Below the pieces are notes generated by a model. The model saw nothing but the letters and a program-made list of their open reading frames with translations. It made no database searches and was not told the DNA's origin. Shown here in pieces: positions 6,033 through 11,973 of a DNA stretch of 11,973 bases. Source of the DNA: Mollicutes bacterium (lineage in GTDB: Bacteria > Bacillota_I > Bacilli_A > Izemoplasmatales > Izemoplasmataceae). The stretch lies in assembly GCA_003551455.1 (NCBI GenBank), contig PUMR01000084.1, forward strand, positions 1 through 11,973. The letters run 5' to 3'. The stretch's first letter is position 1. The number at the start of each line of letters is the position of its first letter. Both the position numbers and the translations under genes were made by a program.

Positions 6033-7439
6033 TTATAGGAGCGTCAACACCATCGCCGTGGCGAGACCGAAATACACGACAAGGGCGGTGATGTCGTTGA
6101 TGGTGGTGATGAATGGGCCGCTCGCGACGGCGGGGTCGATGCCGACCTTGTGCAACACCATCGGTATCAGACTGGCCTGGAAAGCCGAGACGGTGAGCGC
6201 GGTGAATACCGCGAGTCCGACGACAAGAGCGACGTTCACAGGCTCGATGAGACCGTCGCGGATGACGCCCATGGGGGCGACGGTCAAGAAGGCGAACGCG
6301 AGCAAAAACGTCAGCATGCCGAGAAGGAGGCCGTTGACCAAGCCGATGGCGGCTTCCCGCAGGAGATGTCTGGTGGCGGAGAGCCTCGTGGTCAGGGTCT
6401 CACGGCTGATCGAGAGCACCGTGACGGCGAGCGACTGGGTGCCGATGTTGCCGGCCATGCCCAAGATGAGCGGTTGGAAGAGCACCAACGCTGTCACCCG
6501 GGAGATCGTCTCCTCGAACGAGGCCAAGACGCTGGCGATGATGAGATTCAACACCAAGAGGAGTGCGAGCCAGGGAAAACGGCTCTGGGCGCTTTTCACC
6601 GTCTTTTCTCTCGGGCTGTCTTCGGGAGAGACGGCGGCGAGCTTGGCATAGTCGTCATGCGCGGCCTCTTCGATGATGTCCAAGGCGTCATACATCGTGA
6701 TGACGCCTTGGATCCTTTCATCGTCATCGAGCACGGGCATCGCGTCCGTGTCGTATTTCTGGATGTCGCGGACCACCTTCTGGATGCCGTCTTCGGTGTG
6801 TACCGACCGATAGTGCGGATTCATGATCTCTTTGATGGCCAAGGGATGCTTGGCCACGATGAGGGTCTTCAAATCGATGAGACCCAGCAGTCTTTCCCCT
6901 TCGTCGACGACGAAAAGGCTGTCGATCGTCTCCACTTTGTCCGCTTCGGCCACGAGTCTCTTCATCGCCTCTTTGACATCCATGTCGGGATGGAGGTGGA
7001 TGAAAGCGGGGTTCATCTCGGCGCCAGCCGTGGAATGGCGGTATTTCCAGAGCTTCCGCAACCGCTCCTGTTTCGGCTTGTCGAGAAGCTCCATGAAGTC
7101 CGCACTCTCTTTGTCCTTCATATTCTGCAAAAGGTCGATGGCGTCATCCGGAGCCATCAAGGAAATGACCTCTTTCGCTCGCGACTCGGCCAACTCCATG
7201 ATGAAAGCCGCTCCCCGTTCCTCGGGAAGCTGTTCGAAGACGCGGGCGAGCTTCCCGTTTTCGACATGTGCATAGAAACGTTGACGCTCGCTTTCGTCCA
7301 TGAGCAACAACGCCTCTTGCAAGTCGAAGGCGTGATATTTCCTGAGTCTGTTCTCAAGCAGGCGGCCCTTGTCCTCGCGACGGACGAGGTGCAGGACTTC
7401 CGTGGGCTTGTGTCGTTTTCTCAATGTCATCTTGGGCAT
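6033..7439 (-). CDS. mgtE: Magnesium channel MgtE, second tandem copy
   Basis: This 468-residue protein has the full MgtE architecture. The cytosolic helical N domain spans about 1-133 and CBS1 about 140-200. CBS2 spans about 203-260 (DAMPVLDDDERIQGVITMYDALD). A connecting plug helix and five membrane segments start near 289. Pore-region signatures are QPLILGMAGNIGTQSLAV (322-339) and DPAVASGPFITTINDI (435-450), the latter with the TM5 aspartate (D449) that coordinates Mg2+ in known MgtE structures. In the family the N and CBS domains sense intracellular Mg2+ and close the pore. The chosen ATG at 7439 follows GAGGAG by 9 bases and lies 13 bases after the upstream mgtE stop, so the two are co-transcribed. 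It is clearly diverged from its neighbour, especially in the N domain. Confidence 0.94.
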   Translation of the reverse strand: MPKMTLRKRHKPTEVLHLVRREDKGRLLENRLRKYHAFDLQEALLLMDESERQRFYAHVENGKLARVFEQLPEERGAAFIMELAESRAKEVISLMAPDDAIDLLQNMKDKESADFMELLDKPKQERLRKLWKYRHSTAGAEMNPAFIHLHPDMDVKEAMKRLVAEADKVETIDSLFVVDEGERLLGLIDLKTLIVAKHPLAIKEIMNPHYRSVHTEDGIQKVVRDIQKYDTDAMPVLDDDERIQGVITMYDALDIIEEAAHDDYAKLAAVSPEDSPREKTVKSAQSRFPWLALLLVLNLIIASVLASFEETISRVTALVLFQPLILGMAGNIGTQSLAVTVLSISRETLTTRLSATRHLLREAAIGLVNGLLLGMLTFLLAFAFLTVAPMGVIRDGLIEPVNVALVVGLAVFTALTVSAFQASLIPMVLHKVGIDPAVASGPFITTINDITALVVYFGLATAMVLTLL

Positions 7440-7452
7440 GGTCAAGAACTCC

Positions 7453-8817
7453 TCAAAGACGAAGGATGATGAACGAGGCAAGAGAAAAATAGATGATGAG
7501 GCCGAGAATGTCGTTCAGCGTAGTGATGAAGGGGCCGCTCGCCACGGCGGGGTCCGCCTTGAGACGATGCAGGGTCATGGGGATGAAAGCGCCGAAAAAG
7601 GAGGCGAAAGCGAGCGCGACCGCGAGGGAGAGACCGATGGTCAACGCCACGAGGATGGGTGGGTTCGCCCCGGCGCCGGTGACGGTCAAGAATGCGAACG
7701 ATGTGAGACAAGAGAGCGACCCGATGGCCAGCCCGTTCAAAGCGCCGATACGGAACTCCTTGAACATATGGCCGAAAATCGTGGTCCGGTCGGGGTAGGC
7801 CCCTTTCGAGATGCCCCGCACCGTCACGGCCAAGGACTGGGTGCCGGTGTTCCCCGCCATATCTAGGATCAGCGGTTGGAAGAAGACGAGCACCACGACG
7901 GCCTCGAGCGTGGATTCGAAACGGGATATGATAGTCGAGATGACAAGCCCCAGAACCAACAACAAAAGCAGCCAGGGCAAGCGGTGCAAGGCCGAAGCGA
8001 AAATCGAGACGTGCACGCGTCGATCGGCGGAAATCGCGGCGAAGCGGGCATAGTCCTCGTCCGTCTCCGCGTCGAGGACATCCGCGGCATCGTCCATGGT
8101 GATGACGCCCTTGAGCCGGTTCTTCTCGTCGACGACCGGAAGCAGGGGGATCTCGTATCCTTGCATCAACCTGGCGGCCTCCTCACTGTCGGTATCCTCT
8201 TGCACAGTGATGATCTCGGTCGCCATGAGATCCGCGATACGACCGGGGCTTCTCGCCTGGATGAGACGTTTCAGATTGATAGCTCCCTCGAGAGCGCCGT
8301 TTTCATCCAAGACGAAAAGCCGCTGGATCCCTTCGGTGGTGTTGGCGTTCTTGACGAGGGTGCGCATCGCGTCCTTCACATCCATATCCTTCTGGATCGC
8401 AATGTAGTCCGTGGTCATGATGGAGCCCGCGGTCTCTTCCTGGTAGCGGGCGAGGGCGCGGAGTTTCTCCTTGTCGGGTGCGGTCATATGAGCGAAATAC
8501 TTATACCGTTCAGTAGAGGTCATGGTCTTCAATATGTCGGCCGCGGCGTCACCATTCATACCCGTGAGCACTTTGGCCGCTTTGTTTTCGGGCAAACCGG
8601 CGAGTATGCGGGCGGCAAAGGACGCCTCGGTATGCGAAAGAACCTCGGAGAGCCGCTTGCGCCCGAAGGTTTCGACAACAAGCTCCAGCCGCTCCGCATC
8701 GAGGTCTGTCAGGGCCTCGGCGATATCCGAAGGATGATGCTTGTCAACGGTCTGTGAGATTTCTTTCTTCGTGCCGGTAGCGAACAAACCGGCGAGCGTC
8801 GGTTTCTCCCTGTCCAT
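7453..8817 (-). CDS. mgtE: Magnesium channel MgtE, first tandem copy
   Basis: This 454-residue protein has an N domain (about 1-130) and CBS1 (about 135-195, including DMDVKDAMRTLV). CBS2 follows (about 198-255, IPLLPVVDEKNRLKGVITMDD). Five membrane segments lie between about 280 and 452. The family motifs FQPLILDMAGNTGTQSLAV (313-331) and DPAVASGPFITTLNDI (422-437) are intact, including the TM5 aspartate D436. MgtE is a homodimeric Mg2+ channel gated by Mg2+ bound to its cytosolic domains. The ATG at 8817 is 7 bases after AGGAGG; the in-frame residues further upstream would be encoded through the promoter and are excluded. A TATAAT box and a palindrome lie just upstream. This copy is first in a probable mgtE-mgtE-ruvA-peptidase transcript. 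Confidence 0.95.
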   Translation of the reverse strand: MDREKPTLAGLFATGTKKEISQTVDKHHPSDIAEALTDLDAERLELVVETFGRKRLSEVLSHTEASFAARILAGLPENKAAKVLTGMNGDAAADILKTMTSTERYKYFAHMTAPDKEKLRALARYQEETAGSIMTTDYIAIQKDMDVKDAMRTLVKNANTTEGIQRLFVLDENGALEGAINLKRLIQARSPGRIADLMATEIITVQEDTDSEEAARLMQGYEIPLLPVVDEKNRLKGVITMDDAADVLDAETDEDYARFAAISADRRVHVSIFASALHRLPWLLLLLVLGLVISTIISRFESTLEAVVVLVFFQPLILDMAGNTGTQSLAVTVRGISKGAYPDRTTIFGHMFKEFRIGALNGLAIGSLSCLTSFAFLTVTGAGANPPILVALTIGLSLAVALAFASFFGAFIPMTLHRLKADPAVASGPFITTLNDILGLIIYFSLASFIILRL

Positions 8818-8848
8818 GATAAAGCCTCCTGATGGCCGTTTCATGCCT

Positions 8849-8854
8849 ATTATA
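8849..8854 (-). promoter_or_regulatory. -10 box of the mgtE operon promoter
   Basis: The minus strand reads TTGTATAAT, containing a perfect TATAAT 31 bases upstream of the mgtE ATG. No good -35 hexamer is present at 16-18 bases. The predicted leader is about 25 bases, too short for an M-box (ykoK) Mg2+ riboswitch, so control would have to act at the DNA level or post-translationally. Confidence 0.6.
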
Positions 8855-8858
8855 CAAC

Positions 8859-8872
8859 AAATCCCCGGATTT
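8859..8872. promoter_or_regulatory. Palindromic operator candidate upstream of mgtE
   Basis: AAATCC-CC-GGATTT is a perfect inverted repeat with 6-base arms and a 2-base centre, 4 bases upstream of the -10 box. It would cover the promoter spacer. A second GGGGATT at 8887-8893 pairs with AATCCCC inside it, so RNA from obg read-through could also form a 7-bp hairpin here. There is no T-run, so it is not a clear terminator. The binding protein is unknown. Confidence 0.4.
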
Positions 8873-8925
8873 AGACACATCGTGACGGGGATTGTCGGGA
8901 GAGGTTATAGTATGTTTACGAACTT

Positions 8926-10209
8926 TTATTCGGTGAAATCGAACTCTTTCCCGAGGATACGGACGGTATCCCCGGGTTCGACCCCGAGTTTCTTCAATTC
9001 GGCCTCGACGCCGAGATCCTTCAGCCGGCGCGCGAATCGGCGCACCCCTTCGTGTTTCGCGAAATCGGTCATGGCGAAGAGCTTCTCGATCCCCTCCCCT
9101 TCGACTTCGAAGACGCCGTCGTCACCGCGACGGATGGTGAAGGGCTCCTTTTCTCCGTCAAACGTGTATTCGACATAGGGTTCGAAGGCGTCGGGGGCGT
9201 AGAGAGCCTCCTTTTTCGTCTCGTCGAGCTTGTCGGCGACAAGGTAGACGAGCTCTTTGATGTTCTCTTTCGTGATGGAACTGATGGGGACGATGGGAGA
9301 ATCCCCATCATAGAGGGATTGGAAGCGTTCAAGATTCTCTTTTGCGGCGGGCATGTCCATCTTGTTCGCGGCGACGATCTGGGGGCGTTTTTCCAGATCG
9401 TGACCGTACGCGGCGAGTTCGGCGTTGATCGTCCGGAAGTCCTCATAAGGGTCGCGGCCCTCGAAGGCGCTCATGTCGATGACGTGCACGAGCACCCGCG
9501 TCCGCTCGATATGGCGCAGGAACTGCTGCCCGAGGCCTTGGCCCCGACTCGCGCCCGCGATGAGTCCCGGCATGTCGGCCACGACGAAACTCCGGCTGTC
9601 GTCCGTGCCGACGACCCCGAGATTGGGCACGATCGTCGTGAAAGGATAGCTCGCGATTTTCGGCTTGGCGGCGGAGATGACGCTGATGAGCGTCGATTTT
9701 CCCGCGTTCGGCATGCCGATGAGGCCGACATCGGCCAACAGTTTGAGTTCGATCCGGAGTTCGAGCTCGCGGCCCGGCTCCCCTTTTTCGGCGTAATCGG
9801 GCGCCGTGTTGCGGCTGCTCGCGAACACGGCGTTTCCCCGGCCGCCCCGGCCGCCTTTCAAGATGAGGGCCTTCTGGTCGTGGTCGGTGATGTCGGCGAG
9901 CACTTTGCCGGTCTTGGCGTTGAAGATGGTCGTACCGACGGGAACCCGCAAGTGAAGGTCTTCGCCGTCTTTCCCCTGCATTTTCTTGTTCTTTCCGGCT
10001 TCGCCGTTTTCCGCCTTGAGCAAGCGGTTGTAGCGGAACTCGAGCAGGGTGGAGAGTCCTTCGTCGCCGACGAAATAGACGTCGCCGCCCCGGCCGCCGT
10101 TGCCGCCGGAGGGTCCGCCTTTGGGCACATATTTCTCGCGGCGGAAGGCGCTCATGCCGTCGCCGCCTTTTCCGCTTCGGACGGTGATTTTGACAAGATC
10201 GATGAACAT
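8926..10209 (-). CDS. obg: GTPase Obg (CgtA), ribosome assembly and stress
   Basis: This 427-residue protein has three domains. The glycine-rich Obg fold spans about 1-157 (GKGGDGMSAFRREKYVPKGG near 13-32). The G domain spans about 158-330, with G1 GMPNAGKST (165-173), a TT pair at 191-192 for G2, G3 DMPG (212-215), G4 NKMD (282-285) and G5 near S310-S311. The C-terminal OCT domain spans about 345-424. Obg is an essential GTPase that binds the 50S subunit late in assembly. The start is placed at 10209 (MFIDLVKI), since GGGAG precedes it by 8 bases and this matches the family N-terminus; an in-frame GTG three codons earlier overlaps that site. It lies 12 bases after the acetyltransferase-kinase gene and near rplU-rpmA, the conserved neighbourhood for obg. 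Confidence 0.97.
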   Translation of the reverse strand: MFIDLVKITVRSGKGGDGMSAFRREKYVPKGGPSGGNGGRGGDVYFVGDEGLSTLLEFRYNRLLKAENGEAGKNKKMQGKDGEDLHLRVPVGTTIFNAKTGKVLADITDHDQKALILKGGRGGRGNAVFASSRNTAPDYAEKGEPGRELELRIELKLLADVGLIGMPNAGKSTLISVISAAKPKIASYPFTTIVPNLGVVGTDDSRSFVVADMPGLIAGASRGQGLGQQFLRHIERTRVLVHVIDMSAFEGRDPYEDFRTINAELAAYGHDLEKRPQIVAANKMDMPAAKENLERFQSLYDGDSPIVPISSITKENIKELVYLVADKLDETKKEALYAPDAFEPYVEYTFDGEKEPFTIRRGDDGVFEVEGEGIEKLFAMTDFAKHEGVRRFARRLKDLGVEAELKKLGVEPGDTVRILGKEFDFTE

Positions 10210-10221
10210 GGGGGTCACTCC

Positions 10222-11220
10222 CTACAGTGTCGCGAGCCAGTGGTCGAGGGCTTCGCGGGTGGAAAAACGCAAGAAATGCTTTTTATGGGCGAGGGTGTTG
10301 GCGATGCCCTCGATGCGTCGGTGATGGGGGCCGAAAGAATACACATAGCGCAGGAATTCCTGGTCGATGTCCTCGTTGCAGCCTTCGGCCATGTCGCTCC
10401 GGTGCCGGTGCTTGTATCTCGCTTCCCTCTCGATGATGCCCTTCAAGGCCTCCTTGCGGTCATAGCGGAGCAGGATCACGGTATCGGCGTAACGTAAACG
10501 GTCGGCGAACGTCGGGGTGTGGAGGTAGTTCCCGTCCATGACGAAACGGGGGTGCTCCCGCATGAATTGGCGGATTCGCTTCTGGAAAAGGTTCCTGTCG
10601 ATCGGGGTCCAGTCCTTTTTCCAATAGATGGTGTCGAGATGGAGCGTGGGGAGGGAGAGCCGCTCCCCGATCAAGCGGGCCAGGGTGGTCTTGCCGGAAC
10701 CGCTGCTTCCGAGGATGATGATGCGTTTCAAGAACGCTCTTCCCACGAGACGTTCATAGGCCAGACGGTGGATCGAGGGGATGTAGTCCATATAGGCGAA
10801 CTGGAGCTTGTCCAAGAAGGCGCGCATCCGCTCGTTTCCCGGGTGGGTGTCGATCCGGATGGATTCCATGCCTAAACTTTCGGCTTTTCGAAACAGCCAA
10901 AGAAAGAGCGCCGTGGCCACTCCTTTGCGTTGGGCGGAGGGGTCGACGACGATCCGGTGCACGGCCAGGGAGTCCGCTCGCATCCAAGCCACGGAACGAT
11001 AGACTTTCTCATCACCCGGAAGCACCGCCATGGCACCGAGAATCCTGTCGTCCTCCTCATAGACATAGAGGGCGTCTTTCTCGATGTCGGCGGCGAAATG
11101 TTCTTTGCGGGGATAGGTCGTGTCCCATTGCCTTATGCCCCGGGCGCGCATATCCTTGATCGTCTGGAGGCTCAAGGCGTCGATGCGGTCGAGGTCGTTC
11201 GCTTTCGCGAGTCTTATCAT
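10222..11220 (-). CDS. Fused GNAT acetyltransferase and FlaR-like P-loop kinase
   Basis: This 332-residue protein has two domains. Residues 1-155 are a GNAT acetyltransferase with the acetyl-CoA loop AQRKGVATAL (96-105) after the strand LAVHRIVVDP. Residues about 165-332 are a P-loop kinase: IIILGSSGSGKTTLA (167-181) is Walker A, followed by LHLDTIYWKKDW, then FVMDGNY (226-232). SDMAEGCNEDID (275-286) is characteristic of the FlaR/adenylate-kinase-like 'topology modulation' proteins. The linker is short (VGRAFLKR). The ATG at 11220 follows GGGTGA by 5 bases and gives the usual GNAT start; the in-frame TTG nine codons earlier overlaps the -10 box. The substrates of both domains are unknown. 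It sits between a terminator and obg, so it shares a promoter with obg. FlaR-like proteins are often annotated as DNA topology modulators, but a small-molecule or nucleotide kinase role fits the fold better. Confidence 0.82.
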   Translation of the reverse strand: MIRLAKANDLDRIDALSLQTIKDMRARGIRQWDTTYPRKEHFAADIEKDALYVYEEDDRILGAMAVLPGDEKVYRSVAWMRADSLAVHRIVVDPSAQRKGVATALFLWLFRKAESLGMESIRIDTHPGNERMRAFLDKLQFAYMDYIPSIHRLAYERLVGRAFLKRIIILGSSGSGKTTLARLIGERLSLPTLHLDTIYWKKDWTPIDRNLFQKRIRQFMREHPRFVMDGNYLHTPTFADRLRYADTVILLRYDRKEALKGIIEREARYKHRHRSDMAEGCNEDIDQEFLRYVYSFGPHHRRIEGIANTLAHKKHFLRFSTREALDHWLATL

Positions 11221-11238
11221 GTCATTCACCCACAGGTC

Positions 11239-11244
11239 ATTATA
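11239..11244 (-). promoter_or_regulatory. -10 box of the promoter for the GNAT-kinase and obg genes
   Basis: The minus strand reads ATTGTATAATGAC, with a perfect TATAAT 18 bases upstream of the ATG. The -35 position falls in the T-run of the preceding terminator and is weak. The transcript leader would be only about 12 bases, just enough to hold the GGGTGA site at 11226-11231. Confidence 0.6.
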
Positions 11245-11257
11245 CAATAGCTTGCCT

Positions 11258-11293
11258 AAAGAAAAAAGGCAAACAGCCTTGGACTGTCTGCCT
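11258..11293 (-). terminator. Intrinsic terminator of the rplU-rpmA operon
   Basis: On the minus strand AGGCAGACAG, loop TCCAAGG, and CTGTTTGCCT form a 10-bp stem with a single G-T pair, followed by TTTTTCTTT. It starts two bases after the rpmA TAG stop. It separates the ribosomal-protein genes from the downstream GNAT-kinase and obg genes, which have their own -10 box. Confidence 0.9.
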
Positions 11294-11295
11294 GA

Positions 11296-11580
11296 CTATT
11301 CGGGATACACCGATGCGCGTTTTTTCGATTTGCCCATCCGTTCGAATTTGACGATGCCGTCGACCTTGCTGTAGAGGGTGTCATCGCCACCCACGCCGAC
11401 ATTGACGCCGGGATGGACCTTGGTGCCGCGCTGGCGATAGATGATGGCTCCGGCTTTGCACCGTTGCCCGTCTCCGCGCTTGGCTCCGAGGCGTTTCGCT
11501 TCGGAGTCCCGACCGTTCTTGGTCGAACCGACACCCTTTTTCGTGGCCATGAACTTCATGACCTGGATATCCATCAACAT
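11296..11580 (-). CDS. rpmA: 50S ribosomal protein bL27, with N-terminal extension
   Basis: This is a 94-residue protein. The mature core [20 protein letters not shown] is highly typical, as are [11 protein letters not shown] and GGDDTLY. In bacteria of this type bL27 carries a short leader cut by the protease Prp just before the A-x-KK segment, and that cut is essential. Here an 11-residue leader ([11 protein letters not shown]) is present but differs from the usual LxLQFF|A site: M replaces the P1 Phe and two residues appear inserted. The start at 11580 is chosen because GGAGG lies 9 bases upstream; the Met directly before ATKKG has no site of its own. The prp gene usually between rplU and rpmA is missing, with 31 bases between the two coding regions. 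Downstream is a terminator. Confidence 0.96.
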   Translation of the reverse strand: MLMDIQVMKFMATKKGVGSTKNGRDSEAKRLGAKRGDGQRCKAGAIIYRQRGTKVHPGVNVGVGGDDTLYSKVDGIVKFERMGKSKKRASVYPE

Positions 11581-11611
11581 TTCCACTCACCTCCGCTTTC
11601 GCTTTCTCGCA

Positions 11612-11920
11612 TTATGCTTTGATGTTGGTGATCTCGAGTTTCGTGTAGGGCTGTCTGTGGCCCTTCTTACGACGATAGTTCTTTTTCGGCTTGATCTTGA
11701 AAACCGTGATCTTCTTGCGTTTTCCGTGTTTGACGACTTTCGCTTCGATTTTGGCCCCTTTGACGTGGGGATCGCCGACGACGGTCTTTTCTCCGCCGAC
11801 GAGCAAGACCTTGTCGAAGGTCACGGTCTTCCCTTCGTCCGCATCCAGTCTCTCGACATAGATCTCTTCGCCTTTTTGGACGCGGAACTGCTTTCCGCCG
11901 GTTTCGAACACTGCGTACAT
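11612..11920 (-). CDS. rplU: 50S ribosomal protein bL21
   Basis: This 102-residue protein has the canonical start [15 protein letters not shown]. Its middle reads [11 protein letters not shown] and the RNA-binding C-terminal part reads [19 protein letters not shown]. bL21 binds 23S rRNA and is a constituent of the large subunit. The ATG at 11920 is chosen by homology; GGAGG lies 11 bases upstream, and a GTG two codons earlier is a weaker alternative with closer spacing. Longer in-frame residues upstream cross the ribosome binding site and are excluded. It is first in the rplU-rpmA operon. Only about 50 bases of its leader are in the window, so neither its promoter nor any leader RNA can be judged. 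Confidence 0.97.
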   Translation of the reverse strand: MYAVFETGGKQFRVQKGEEIYVERLDADEGKTVTFDKVLLVGGEKTVVGDPHVKGAKIEAKVVKHGKRKKITVFKIKPKKNYRRKKGHRQPYTKLEITNIKA

Positions 11921-11973
11921 GCTCACGAGCACCTCCTCGTTGTCAAGACTCGCCATGGGGGTGATGGTCGAAG

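Noticed and set aside
6150..7469. 439-codon plus-strand open frame opposite mgtE
   Set aside because: His/Asp/Glu-rich shadow of the membrane protein on the other strand, without a start signal.
8818..8925. M-box magnesium riboswitch upstream of mgtE
   Set aside because: The obg-mgtE gap is 108 bases and the predicted leader about 25 bases, far too short, and no M-box consensus is present.
9052..10497. 481-codon plus-strand open frame opposite obg and the kinase gene
   Set aside because: It spans two intact minus-strand genes, has no ribosome binding site or recognisable domain, and is a codon-bias shadow.
11921..11973. rplU leader RNA or upstream gene end
   Set aside because: Only about 50 bases are visible; stops occur in two frames, but nothing identifies a leader structure or a coding tail.

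Overview
The window looks like a chromosomal housekeeping segment from a bacterium with Bacillota/Mycoplasmatota-type gene order and moderately high G+C. The clues are rplU-rpmA close upstream of obg, an N-terminally extended bL27, strong GGAGG-type ribosome binding sites, and extended -10 promoters with TATAAT. TGA is used as a stop codon (ansA, the metallopeptidase, the first mgtE), so the code is the standard bacterial one. I cannot name a genus. No mobile elements, CRISPR arrays, tRNAs or rRNAs were found.

Layout. The left edge holds the 3' part of a GNAT acetyltransferase gene (+), which meets rarA/mgsA (-) tail to tail with overlapping stop codons. A divergent promoter region follows, with extended -10 boxes on both strands, and serves rarA (-) and a PHP-family (histidinol-phosphatase-like) phosphoesterase (+). 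Next is a 479-base, A+T-richer noncoding stretch with several hairpins, a palindromic promoter-like site and a terminator-like hairpin facing the minus strand. A cytoplasmic-type L-asparaginase (+) comes after it, and a bidirectional terminator separates it from the long minus-strand block.

From 11.9 kb down to 4.3 kb everything is on the minus strand. In transcription order: rplU-rpmA and a clear intrinsic terminator; a new promoter and a two-domain GNAT + FlaR-like P-loop kinase gene, then obg; a further promoter with a palindromic operator candidate, then two tandem mgtE magnesium-channel genes, ruvA, and a compact M3-like zinc metallopeptidase gene whose ribosome binding site overlaps the ruvA stop codon.

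Most of the content is conserved core machinery: ribosome (bL21, bL27, Obg), recombination and replication rescue (RuvA, RarA) and Mg2+ homeostasis (MgtE). No obviously new multi-gene system is visible. The points most worth a second look are the bL27 leader with a degenerate Prp site and no prp gene between rplU and rpmA, the acetyltransferase-kinase fusion, the paired MgtE paralogues with an operator-like palindrome, the ruvA-metallopeptidase coupling in place of ruvAB, and the structured intergenic region before ansA.
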